From NCBI RefSeq assembly GCF_900142925.1, contig NZ_FRCN01000002.1, positions 248,001-312,000 of the forward strand: a stretch of 64,000 nt of DNA, in the 5' to 3' direction. Shown piece by piece: positions 26,149-36,400 of this stretch. The position numbers and the translations under genes are program-made. Source of the stretch: Chitinophaga sp. CF418 (GTDB taxonomy: Bacteria; Bacteroidota; Bacteroidia; Chitinophagales; Chitinophagaceae). How positions within the stretch are numbered: the stretch's first letter is position 1; each line of letters begins with the position of its first letter. Below the pieces are notes generated by a model. It had not been told where the DNA came from and made no database searches. It worked only from the letters and a program-made list of their open reading frames with translations.

Positions 26149-27456
26149 TTGCGCCTATCAGAAGAACAGGTGCTTGCGTTGGCACCAGATGAACCTTCCA
26201 GGAAAGCCGGAAAGGCATTGGCCGGTACTGCCAAATGGGTAAGTAAAGGGGCTAGTGAACTTGCCTTGTGGGGAGAATGCCAGGGAAGCGGTAGCAAGCC
26301 TTATCAAACACAGATAGATCTCTCTGATAATATTGCTTTCAAATGCAGTTGCCCCAGCCGTAAATTCCCCTGTAAACATGGCATTGGATTAATGCTATTG
26401 TATGCACGGCAGCCGGAATTATTTACAGATAATGTTCCGCCTGCCTGGGTGAATGACTGGTTACAGAAACGGGCTCAAAAAGAAACAAAACAATCAGAGA
26501 AGGAAGAAAAATCTGTTGATGAAACGGCACAGGCCAAAAGGCAACAGGCCCGGCAACAGAAAGTGGAAGATGGCATTTATGAGCTGTTACTGTGGATGAA
26601 AGACATCGTCCGTAATGGTCTGCTACAGCTGCCGGAGAAGGGTACTTCCTATTGGGAAACCATGGCCCGCAGAATGGTGGATGCACAGGCGCCCGGACTG
26701 GCCGGCATGGTACGCGCACTATCAGAGATCAATTTTTACAGTGAAGGCTGGCAGCATGAATTCATGGACCAGTTCCTCCGTATTTACCTGGTAACTCAGG
26801 GCTTCCTCCAGGGAGAGACCCTTTCCCCGGCTTTACAACAGGAACTTCGCTCACTTGTGGGTTTTACACAAAGCCAGGAAATGCTGCGACAACAGACGGG
26901 CACAAAAGATACCTGGTTGATCCTCAATAAACAGTCCACAGAAGAAGATAATCTCACAACAGAAAAATATTGGCTGTACGGCCTCCACACCTTTCAGCCG
27001 GCGCTGGTACTACAATTCTATGCCAGAGGAATGTCAAGACCGCAATTGTTACTAACACCCGGCATGTCTATTGAAACAGAACTGGTCTATTTTCAGTCCA
27101 ATGTACCTTTGAGGGCTATCATTAAAGAACCGGTCATCAACAATTCCCTGCAGGATACATATGGACTACCCGGATGGCAGGAGCTGGCAGCTGCAGAAAC
27201 TTCCCTTTCGGAAAAGATGCCTGTCCGCAGTGAACGGCCGTATATTGTACAACAGCTCACCCCTGTTCAGCATAACATGAAATGGTGGCTGAAAGATCAG
27301 CGTGAGCAGATCATGCCGCTGAAAAGTAGCTTCCGGAATATCTGGAAACTATTGTCTTTGAGTGGCGGCCATCCTTTGGATATGGCTTTACTCGGAAAAG
27401 AACAGGAATACGAACCCCTGGGCGTATGGCATAATGGTACCTATAAATTATTATAG
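26149..27456 (+). CDS. SWIM zinc-finger protein of the MoxR-VWA locus
   Basis: 435 residues starting at TTG 26149. No ATG exists in frame between the upstream stop (26134) and the zinc finger, and the protein begins with MRLSEEQVLALAPDEPS, the conserved start of this family. The SWIM motif CSCPSRKFPCKHGIG (about 65-79, CxCx7CxH) is intact and may bind DNA or protein. A Glu/Lys/Gln-rich linker (about 108-142) leads to a large unassigned C-terminal part. It is the first gene of the operon with DUF5691, MoxR, DUF5682 and VWA genes, as in the yehQ/yehL/yehM/yehP neighbourhood of E. coli. Six bases to the next gene. Confidence 0.85.
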   Translation: MRLSEEQVLALAPDEPSRKAGKALAGTAKWVSKGASELALWGECQGSGSKPYQTQIDLSDNIAFKCSCPSRKFPCKHGIGLMLLYARQPELFTDNVPPAWVNDWLQKRAQKETKQSEKEEKSVDETAQAKRQQARQQKVEDGIYELLLWMKDIVRNGLLQLPEKGTSYWETMARRMVDAQAPGLAGMVRALSEINFYSEGWQHEFMDQFLRIYLVTQGFLQGETLSPALQQELRSLVGFTQSQEMLRQQTGTKDTWLILNKQSTEEDNLTTEKYWLYGLHTFQPALVLQFYARGMSRPQLLLTPGMSIETELVYFQSNVPLRAIIKEPVINNSLQDTYGLPGWQELAAAETSLSEKMPVRSERPYIVQQLTPVQHNMKWWLKDQREQIMPLKSSFRNIWKLLSLSGGHPLDMALLGKEQEYEPLGVWHNGTYKLL

Positions 27457-27462
27457 CAGGAC

Positions 27463-28911
27463 ATGTGGAATAATATTATCAATACCGCTTTGTTGGGTAC
27501 GGGGAAAAAGCAGTTAACACCTGCCGATCTTCCGGCAGACCTGGCGCCTGTGGCAGAAAAGATAATGAGGGATAAAAGCCTTGATGCGGAGACACAGTTT
27601 CTACATATAGCTGCAGTTATGCTGAACTACAGGCAAAGCGGCGTGAATCCTGTTAACAACAGTGGAATTCCTTTAGACCCCGCCCCTGCAGAAGAGCGTC
27701 CTTATTGCAGCATCCAGGCAATATACGCCTTACAGGATGCACTTGATATGGACCTGTTACCATTAGTTACCTATTGGCTGGAGGCTTGTCATGATAAAGG
27801 ACAGATCGTTGTGCCGGAATATGTTCCTGTATTATTAGATACTGCCGTCTCACAGAAACGTATACGCCATCTTGCGATGACTGTATGTGGAAAACGTGGA
27901 CAATGGCTGAGCAGTATGAATCCTGACTGGCAATTCCCTTTTGCCGTAAGCAATGAAGATCGCTGGCAGACTGGTAGTGCAGAAGACCGCCGACAGGTAT
28001 TGCAGGAGATCAGGCAATCCTATCCTGGTATGGCGCGCGAGTGGCTACAACAAACCTGGACTCAGGAGAATATTTCCACCAGAACAGAATTCCTGAAGAT
28101 CATGCGCATTAATATCTCTGAAGATGATCTTTCCTGGCTGGAAGCTCTGCAGGAGAAAAACCAGAAAGTAAAAGATGAAGTTTGGGCCCTCCTGAAGCAG
28201 ATCCCGTCCTCGTTCATTGTACAATCTTACTGGCAAATATTGCAGCGTGCCATTTCCCGCGGACCAGGCCAATCGTTACACATTTCTTTACAGCTGCCTC
28301 TTGATAAACGGATTATTGACTCCGGCATCGCTACGCTGAGTAATGAGAAGAACCTCAGCGAGGAAGCCTATATCCTCTTTCAATTGATGGGTTGTGTTCC
28401 TCCTTCATGGTGGGAATCTCTTTTTAACACAGATAAAGAAGAGGTGCTGGAACTTTTTGAAAAAGATGATCTTGGTAAACGATTCATACCTGCACTTATA
28501 CTTGCAGCAGGCCGGTTTAAGGATACAGTATGGTTAAGATTATTGCTTCAAAAAAGTACTGCTTTTTATCCGGATGTTATACCCTTACTACCTGCTACAG
28601 AACAGGAAGCATACGCATTACGCCTGTTCAGTAATTATCCGCAGGATGTGATTAATTACCTGAGCAACCGCACGGATGAATGGGGCCTTGAAATTACCGG
28701 TGAGGTATTAAAATGGATGGCCCGTAATCCTTATCAGTATACCCGTAATTTCTTTGATAAGCATGTATTGCAGCTTTCGCCGGTAATAACAGACGAACTG
28801 GAAAAGCTTGCCCCGGAAGAGCCTGCGTACCAGGCTACCTGGCGAAATACCAGCGAACATATACGAAAGCTCTTGTCCGTTAAAGTACAGATCAACAATG
28901 CTTTCAAATAA
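27463..28911 (+). CDS. DUF5691-family protein
   Basis: 482 residues, beginning MWNNIINTALLGTGKKQLTPADLPADL, the style of DUF5691 starts. The rest is a run of helical, HEAT-like segments with many Leu, Trp and Glu (SWLEALQEKNQKVKDEVWALLKQIPSS). No catalytic motif, signal peptide or membrane segment is seen, so it may be a scaffold. It lies between the SWIM gene (6 bp upstream) and the MoxR ATPase (36 bp downstream). Function unknown. Confidence 0.75.
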   Translation: MWNNIINTALLGTGKKQLTPADLPADLAPVAEKIMRDKSLDAETQFLHIAAVMLNYRQSGVNPVNNSGIPLDPAPAEERPYCSIQAIYALQDALDMDLLPLVTYWLEACHDKGQIVVPEYVPVLLDTAVSQKRIRHLAMTVCGKRGQWLSSMNPDWQFPFAVSNEDRWQTGSAEDRRQVLQEIRQSYPGMAREWLQQTWTQENISTRTEFLKIMRINISEDDLSWLEALQEKNQKVKDEVWALLKQIPSSFIVQSYWQILQRAISRGPGQSLHISLQLPLDKRIIDSGIATLSNEKNLSEEAYILFQLMGCVPPSWWESLFNTDKEEVLELFEKDDLGKRFIPALILAAGRFKDTVWLRLLLQKSTAFYPDVIPLLPATEQEAYALRLFSNYPQDVINYLSNRTDEWGLEITGEVLKWMARNPYQYTRNFFDKHVLQLSPVITDELEKLAPEEPAYQATWRNTSEHIRKLLSVKVQINNAFK

Positions 28912-28947
28912 TTATAAATCGAATCGATCACTTTCAAGCACATAAAG

Positions 28948-30024
28948 ATGTCAAACGTACTACGTCAACATGCCGAACAATTGTTCCTTGAGGAACTGGA
29001 AGAGTTGAAAAAGCAGGATACTGAAAAGCGTCCTTACACCTGGCAGTTATCCCCACAGGCAGTAGTAACATATCTGATGGGAGGACGACTGAAGAATGGA
29101 TTTGAAGTACAACCCAAATATATTGGCAACCGCAGACTTATAGAGATCGCTGTTGCGACACTTACTACTGACAGGGCCTTACTCTTATATGGACTGCCAG
29201 GTACCGCCAAGAGCTGGGTAAGTGAACATCTTGCTGCTGCTATCAGTGGAGATTCTACCCTGATAGTGCAAGGTACTGCCGGTACCGGTGAAGAAGCTAT
29301 CCGCTATGGCTGGAACTATGCGCGACTACTGTCTGAAGGACCCTCAGAAAAAGCATTGGTAGAGACGCCGGTGATGCGGGCCATGCAAACCGGCAAAATA
29401 GCAAGGATAGAAGAGCTAACCCGTATCAGTGCTGACGTGCAGGACACACTGATTACAATACTATCTGAAAAGATCTTACCGGTTCCTGAACTGAATACCG
29501 CTGTGATGGCGCAAAAAGGATTCAATATCATCGCTACGGCCAATAACAGGGACAAAGGTGTAAATGATCTTTCCAGTGCATTGAAGCGCCGTTTCAATAC
29601 AGTGATATTACCAGTACCCGACTCCATCGAGGAAGAAATAGATATTGTAAAACGCCGTGTCGAAAGCTATGAGAAAGTAATGGAACTGCCTGCGGAAAAG
29701 CCTGCTGTAGAAGAGATCCGCCGTATTGTAACCATCTTCCGTGAGTTAAGAAATGGCGTTACTACAGACGGTAAGACCAAAATAAAAGTGCCCAGTGGTA
29801 CTCTCAGTACTGCAGAGGCCATCTCTGTTGTGAACAACGGGCTGGCCATGGCAGCTTATTTCGGCGATGGACAACTAAAAGCAACGGATCTGGCAGCCGG
29901 CATTATTGGTGCGGTATTAAAAGATCCTGTACAGGATAAACTGGTGTGGCAGGAATACCTGGAAACAGTGGTAAAAACCCGCGAAGACTGGAAAGATATT
30001 TACCGCGCCTGCCGCGACCTATAA
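28948..30024 (+). CDS. MoxR-family AAA+ ATPase (YehL-like)
   Basis: 358 residues. Walker A is LYGLPGTAKSW (about residues 72-82). The Walker B/sensor stretch reads GKIARIEELTRISADVQDTLITILSEK, an R-I-E-E form typical of this MoxR subgroup. Sensor 1 is IIATANNRDKG, and an Arg finger candidate is in LSSALKRRFN. MoxR ATPases remodel partner proteins together with a VWA protein, here encoded three genes away at 32287. It is 10 bp upstream of the DUF5682 gene. Confidence 0.9.
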   Translation: MSNVLRQHAEQLFLEELEELKKQDTEKRPYTWQLSPQAVVTYLMGGRLKNGFEVQPKYIGNRRLIEIAVATLTTDRALLLYGLPGTAKSWVSEHLAAAISGDSTLIVQGTAGTGEEAIRYGWNYARLLSEGPSEKALVETPVMRAMQTGKIARIEELTRISADVQDTLITILSEKILPVPELNTAVMAQKGFNIIATANNRDKGVNDLSSALKRRFNTVILPVPDSIEEEIDIVKRRVESYEKVMELPAEKPAVEEIRRIVTIFRELRNGVTTDGKTKIKVPSGTLSTAEAISVVNNGLAMAAYFGDGQLKATDLAAGIIGAVLKDPVQDKLVWQEYLETVVKTREDWKDIYRACRDL

Positions 30025-30033
30025 ACAGACCTT

Positions 30034-32280
30034 ATGTCAATACACATATTAGGCATACGACATCATGGGCCCGGTTCTGCCAGACATGTAAAGGAATACC
30101 TGGAAAAGACCCGGCCTGACATTGTATTGGTAGAAGGCCCCCCCGAAGCAGACGGTATACTGGAGTGGGTGGGTAATGAACATTTGGTTCCACCGGTGGC
30201 TATTCTTTGCTATCAGCCGGAGGCTCCTCAGAAAGCGGTATTCTATCCGTTTGCGGCGTTCTCGCCGGAATGGCAGGCTATTTTATATGCACGCAAAAAC
30301 AAGATCCCGGTGCGCTTTATGGACTTACCCATGGCGCATCAGTTTGAATTAAAAGCAGCACGTGAACCAAAGACAGATGCTGAAGAAGCGCCATCTTTGA
30401 ATAGCACACTTGCCCCTCACATACCCGACGCCCGTACCGTAAAATATAATCCTATCGCTTATCTGGCCGGCGCAGCTGGTTTTGAAGATGAAGAGAAATG
30501 GTGGGAACATATGTTTGAATACCGGCAAAATCCAGAGGAAGTATTTACTGCGATAACAGAAGGTATACAGGCATTACGTCAGGACCTGCGTCTTCCCTAC
30601 GACAGAGAAGAACAGCTGCGTGAAGCACATATGCGCAAAACTATCCGGCAGGCAGAGAGGGAGATGTTCACAGAGATTGCCGTTGTTTGTGGTGCCTGGC
30701 ATGCGCCTGCCCTCATCAATATGCCTAAGGCGAAAGATGATAATGATCTGCTGAAAGGCCTCCCTAAAGTAAAAGTAGCTACTACATGGATTCCATGGAC
30801 CTATAATCGTCTAAGTTATAGCAGTGGCTATGGCGCCGGTATCAATTCCCCTGGGTGGTATGAACATAACTGGCGCTACCCTGCCGATGACGGGACCCGC
30901 TGGATGGCCCGCGTAGCGAAATTATTCAGGGAACAACAAAAGGATATATCAGTCGCTCATGTGTTGGAAGCGGTTCGTCTTTCATCTGCATTGACAGCGC
31001 TCAGGCATCTGCCCAAGCCGGGATTGGAAGAGCTGAACGAGGCTACACTCAGTGTGCTCTGCAACGGAGAAGACTTCATGATGCAGCTGATCAATAATGA
31101 ACTCATTATCAGTGATAAGATTGGAGAAGTTCCTTCAGATATTCCCCGACCGCCCTTACAGACAGACATCGAAAAACAGCAGAAGAGATTACGCCTGCCA
31201 CAGACGGCAGATTTCAAAGATTACGTACTTGACCTTCGTAAGGAAACTGATCTTGAACGAAGTATCCTGTTGCACCGGCTGGAAATGCTCGGCATTCAAT
31301 GGGGTCAGCGTTACGGTACTAACGGTAAAGGCACTTTTAAAGAACAATGGCGCCTGCAATGGGATCCGGGCTTCTCGATAGATATCATTGAGAAGGGCAG
31401 CTGGGGCAACACGGTGGAAGAAGCTTCCTCTCAATATGTACAGCATCAGGCACGTACTACTACCTCTTTGAAAGAAGTGGTTACCTTATTAGAAACAGCT
31501 ATCCCTGCTGAATTGCATACTGCCGTTGAAGTATTAGTACAGCAGGTAAATAATCTTGCCGCTGCTACCGGCGATGTAATGCAATTGATGACTGTCATAC
31601 CTGGCCTGGTGCAAATAAGCCGGTATGGTAACGTAAGAAAAACGGATGCATCACTGGTGGAAAATATCATTACCGGAATGATCACACGTATCTGTGTCAG
31701 TCTGCCCGCTGCCTGTATTTCTATTGCTGATGATGCTGCAACGGAATTACTGGAACTTATCTATGGTATGAATGATGCCATCCTGATATTACAGGAAACG
31801 GATCTTACCACACAATGGCAACAAACACTCTTTCAGATAGCAGGCAACGATAGTACAGCTCCGATCATTGGCGGCTATGCTACCAGACTATTAACAGACC
31901 ACAGGCAAATTGCGGGCAATGAGCTGGTAAAAACATTTAGTTATGCCATGTCTTCTGCTACGCCGCCTGCAATATCTGCAGCATGGCTGGAAGGCTTCCT
32001 CAAAGGCAGTGGTACATTATTGCTTGTAGATAATGATCTCTGGACTGTGGTATATAACTGGATGCATCAACTGGAAGAAGAAGCCTTCAAACAATTACTG
32101 CCTTTACTGCGGAGAACCTTTTCCAATTTCAGTAAACCGGAAAGAAGAAAACTCGGCGAAAAAGCAAAGAGTGGAACTAATGGCAACGCTGGCATTCATC
32201 AGCAGGAGATTGACAACATAGATACAGCAAGAGCACTGAAAGGAGTTCCTGTAGTATTACAAATGTTAGGTATTAAATAA
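30034..32280 (+). CDS. DUF5682-family protein (YehM-like)
   Basis: 748 residues. The N-terminus MSIHILGIRHHGPGSARHVKEYLEKTRPDIVLVEGPPEADG matches DUF5682. The order GxRHHGPGSA, then VEGPPE, then a later VVCGAWHAPAL resembles the GxxH/E/H layout of TraB/TIKI-fold hydrolases; that is inference, not a firm domain call. The remaining 500 residues are mostly helical. It starts 10 bp after the MoxR gene and ends 6 bp before the VWA gene. No signal peptide, so a cytoplasmic complex is likely. Confidence 0.78.
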   Translation: MSIHILGIRHHGPGSARHVKEYLEKTRPDIVLVEGPPEADGILEWVGNEHLVPPVAILCYQPEAPQKAVFYPFAAFSPEWQAILYARKNKIPVRFMDLPMAHQFELKAAREPKTDAEEAPSLNSTLAPHIPDARTVKYNPIAYLAGAAGFEDEEKWWEHMFEYRQNPEEVFTAITEGIQALRQDLRLPYDREEQLREAHMRKTIRQAEREMFTEIAVVCGAWHAPALINMPKAKDDNDLLKGLPKVKVATTWIPWTYNRLSYSSGYGAGINSPGWYEHNWRYPADDGTRWMARVAKLFREQQKDISVAHVLEAVRLSSALTALRHLPKPGLEELNEATLSVLCNGEDFMMQLINNELIISDKIGEVPSDIPRPPLQTDIEKQQKRLRLPQTADFKDYVLDLRKETDLERSILLHRLEMLGIQWGQRYGTNGKGTFKEQWRLQWDPGFSIDIIEKGSWGNTVEEASSQYVQHQARTTTSLKEVVTLLETAIPAELHTAVEVLVQQVNNLAAATGDVMQLMTVIPGLVQISRYGNVRKTDASLVENIITGMITRICVSLPAACISIADDAATELLELIYGMNDAILILQETDLTTQWQQTLFQIAGNDSTAPIIGGYATRLLTDHRQIAGNELVKTFSYAMSSATPPAISAAWLEGFLKGSGTLLLVDNDLWTVVYNWMHQLEEEAFKQLLPLLRRTFSNFSKPERRKLGEKAKSGTNGNAGIHQQEIDNIDTARALKGVPVVLQMLGIK

Positions 32281-32286
32281 TAATCT

Positions 32287-33417
32287 ATGGACGATCTGAA
32301 TAAATGGCGCCTCGTGTTGGGAGGGAATGATGCAGACGGCACCGGGTTCTCCCTTGGCGGACAGGAACTGCAAATGGACAAGACATTAGAAGCCCTTTAT
32401 GATAGTGAAAAGAAAGGAGGTCTTGGTCCCTCATCTCCTAACGTAAGCCGCTGGCTGGGAGATATCCGCACATTTTTTCCGGCGTCTGTTGTTCAGGTGA
32501 TGCAACGCGATGCTTTGCAACGTTTGAACATCACACAGATGTTGCTGGAAAAAGAAATGCTCGAGAATGTAGAGCCAGACGTACACCTGGTTGCTACATT
32601 ATTAACTTTGCGGCATGCCATTCCCGACAAGACAAGAGACACTGCCAAACAAGTTGTAAAAAGAGTAGTGGATGATTTGCTGAAAAAGTTGACACAACCA
32701 ACGCTACAGGCAATTACAGGTAGCCTTCACAGAAGTGTTCGTAACAGAAAGCCCCGCCACAACGAAATCAACTGGCATGCTACCATACTCAAGAACTTAC
32801 AGCATTATCAGCCGGAATACAAAACGATTATTCCTGAAACCCGTATTGGTTATGGACGTAAAACAACCTCTCTGAAAGATGTTGTCCTCTGCCTTGACCA
32901 GAGTGGATCAATGGGCACCTCCGTTGTTTACTCAGGTATCTTCGGGTCTGTAATGGCCTCAATACCTGCTATCAAAACGCGCATGATTGTTTTCGATACC
33001 GCTGTTGCTGACCTCACAGAAGAACTGGATGATCCTGTTGACCTGCTGTTTGGTGTGCAGTTAGGCGGAGGTACTGATATTCATGCGGCCCTATCATACT
33101 GCCAGCAGATCATTACAAAACCTGCTGATACAGTACTTGTGCTGATCACCGACCTCTTTGAAGGAGGTAGCGATGATAACATGCGGAAACGTGCAGCTGA
33201 GCTGATAGCAGCAGGTGTACAGGTAATCGTATTACTTGCACTAAATGACGACGGTGCGCCTGCTTATGATCATAGCAATGCACAATTCTTTTCCAATCTG
33301 GGTATTCCTGTCTTTGCCTGCACCCCAGACAGATTTCCGGATCTAATGGCTGCTGCGCTCAGCAAACAGGATATTAACAGCTGGGCCGCTAAGGAAGATC
33401 TGATATTGAAAAAGTGA
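32287..33417 (+). CDS. VWA-domain protein partner of MoxR (YehP-like)
   Basis: 376 residues. The C-terminal half is a von Willebrand A domain with a complete MIDAS: CLDQSGSMG (about residue 206), GGGTDIHAAL with the Thr, and LITDLFEGG with the Asp. The N-terminal 190 residues are helical with Arg/Lys-rich stretches. VWA proteins of MoxR systems bind a target through the metal site and are remodelled by the ATPase. The stop codon TGA abuts the stop codon of the convergent helicase gene with no base between. Confidence 0.9.
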   Translation: MDDLNKWRLVLGGNDADGTGFSLGGQELQMDKTLEALYDSEKKGGLGPSSPNVSRWLGDIRTFFPASVVQVMQRDALQRLNITQMLLEKEMLENVEPDVHLVATLLTLRHAIPDKTRDTAKQVVKRVVDDLLKKLTQPTLQAITGSLHRSVRNRKPRHNEINWHATILKNLQHYQPEYKTIIPETRIGYGRKTTSLKDVVLCLDQSGSMGTSVVYSGIFGSVMASIPAIKTRMIVFDTAVADLTEELDDPVDLLFGVQLGGGTDIHAALSYCQQIITKPADTVLVLITDLFEGGSDDNMRKRAAELIAAGVQVIVLLALNDDGAPAYDHSNAQFFSNLGIPVFACTPDRFPDLMAAALSKQDINSWAAKEDLILKK

Positions 33418-36400
33418 CTATTTTACTTTTAACCATTCATCGTCCTGGTAAATAATGCCATCCGTTAAAGCCTTTTCAATGGCTTCCTGCAGATCCACTT
33501 TCAGATCTTCAGTAACCCTGGCAAAACCAAGTGTCTTTGCAATAATTGATATTGCTGCAAACATCGTAATAGCAATTGCATCGCCTACCACCTTTTCAAT
33601 CACCACCTGTAATTCTTCAGGTGCGATGTAAGTCATTCTGCGCGATACAGCAGGAAGATTCGCTCTGCTACGTACCAATGGTGTCTCCATCGTCGAATCC
33701 CACAAGAATTCATCCTTCACAACTACTGAATCATTGCCAACAGCATCTGCAATAGCTTGTTTCAATACATCACGTATTCTGTTACCTACACGCGATACAT
33801 CAGCTGCATCAAGTATCCGGCGCGTCACTTCTTCCACATGAACAGGACTTTCCACACGTACTACCATTTCCAGCCATGATCTTAATTTATCAGCCGGATG
33901 CTGATGCAGATCTTTTGCCGCTATCTCTTCCGGCAATACCGCCATCTCGTACAAAGGCACATCACTTCCCTCCTCTTCATCTTCTCTTATCATAGTATAA
34001 TCGTCCTCAGGTACATCATTCATATCCTGATTATCGCGCTGTCCTCCGCGTATATTTTCAATAGCTGTTATCAGTCTTTTCAACTCCCGTGCCGGGTGGC
34101 GGAACCAGTCTGTACTCCATACATTATAAATGTTCCAGCCCATATTCTCCAACACCTGCTGACGCAGTCTATCTCTATCTTTTGCAGAACGTGCAGTATG
34201 ATATGCAGCTCCATCACACATAATACCAAGGATATATTTACCAGGATGCTCCGGATCAACTACTGCCAGGTCTATATAAAATCCTTTACTGCCGATCTGC
34301 TTCTTTACATTGTATCCTGCTGCCGTTAAATGCTCCGCAACAAGTATTTCAAAAGGAATATTTACAGGCATGCCATCTGTATATCCACTTTGCATTGAAC
34401 CATGCTGTGCGAAATACAGGAAGTTCTTTAACGCACGTACGCCTTCACTTTCTGTTTTATTCAGATCGATATCATCAGAAGTCAGGTTAGTAAATACCTC
34501 ACAGCGTTGCTTTGCCCTTGTGATCAGCACGTTCAATCTTTTCTCACCCCCTTCATTATTCAATGGTCCAAAAGACAGATTCACCGTGCCTTCCGGTGTA
34601 CGGCCATAACCAATACTGATAAAGATCACATCACGTTCATCCCCCTGAACATTCTCCAGGTTCTTTACAAAAAACGGTTCGTGCGGATGTGCTTTGAAGA
34701 ACATTTCCACCTCAGGCATTTTCTTTCTTGCCGCTTCCAATGATTGTTGTATGGCCTGCATTTGTGCAGAGCTGAAAGCAACAACACCAAGACTCATCTC
34801 CGGGTGATTTTTTGCGTGTTCGATCACAGCTTCGGTGATTGCATCTGCTTCGCGCTGATTCGTTCTTGTCTTACCCCGGTCGTATGTTGCATCTTTTAAA
34901 TGATGATAAACTAATCCCATTTTGTGTTCCGCACCCGGGCTTGGGAAGATCACTAACTTGTCTTCATAGAATTCATGATTGGACATACTGATGAGTGATT
35001 CATGTCTGCTGCGGTAATGCCAGCGCAACATTCTCTGCGGCGCACCCTGTGCATCACACATACCCAAAATGCTGGGCATATCTGCAGTTACATTTTCTTC
35101 ATCATCTACTTCTTTCATCAATGAATCAAAGAACGTACTTGGTGGCAACTGTTTGCTATCACCGACTACAACCAGTTGTTTTCCTCTCAGTAAAGCACCC
35201 AGTGCATCTACAGGTCTCACCTGACTTGCTTCATCAAATATTACAAGGTCAAATTGCAGAGATCCTGGTGGTAAGAAGTTTGCAATAGAAAGAGGGCTCA
35301 TCATGAACACAGGCTTGATAGCTTGTATTGCTAATCCCGCAGCCTGCATCAATTTACGTATAGGCATATGCCGCGCCTTCTTGTTAAATTCTGTGCGCAG
35401 TACATTCACCTGTCCGCCAGCTTCCAATGGCGGTACACCATCCCAATGTTTTAATGCAGCTCTTGCCCTGTTATATTGCAGGTTAAGTGTATCTAATTTT
35501 ACAAACTGTTTTATTGCAGCTTCATGGCTTGATCTTTCAAACTTGCGTAACGATGCATGCGCTATCAATGCTTTTTCCCACAGATATTCATACCATGTTT
35601 TCTGCAATGCGCCTTTTAATGCAGTCACACTTTCCGGCCAATATGCAACTGCATCTGTCAATATCTGAAACCCTTCTGCTGTGGCTGTTTCTACCAGGTT
35701 GTTCCAGGAAATAGTATGATGTATTTCAGGTAATCCATTGATCCATGATTGCATCAGCAGGATCTGATCTTCATAAGGCCTTTGCAGTAATGGTGTGATA
35801 TCGAGGAAGCGCTTTTTATCATTCAGTGCAAATGCAGTAACAACTGCATCTATTGCTGCTCCCTGTTGCGATAGGTGTGTCAGCAGTGTATCATAGTACC
35901 GCTTAGCTATTTCTACAGGTTCGTTCTTTTCCAGGTAATCCAATATTACGGACGAACATGTGCCGTAACCAATCTGCTTGTGTACTTCTGTTAAATAATT
36001 AGCGATGCTTTCAAGTAATTCCCAGTTTGTTAATCCCTTCTGCCAACGCTGTGCAAACAATTCCTTCGCAAATGTCTCATGTTCCTGCAACAGTTTACTT
36101 AATCGCCTTGCTTCCAGAATAGCATCGATGCATGATAACTTACCCTGCAGATCATCAGGCGCACCTGCTTTACATAAAGCAGCTAACTGGCGGTTGGTCT
36201 TGTTATAATCCCCATTCAGAAATTTATACCACTTATCTCCATAGGCCAGTAAGTTCTGCCGCATTTCAAGTACCTGCTGATCCCATGCTTCAGGTATCAG
36301 AACAGCATCATAGACCTGATGGATCTGGCGTAAGCGTTTACCTGTTTCGATCAGCTCTTTGATATCTTCTTTCTGTTGCAGCCATGCAGGATGTTTCAAT

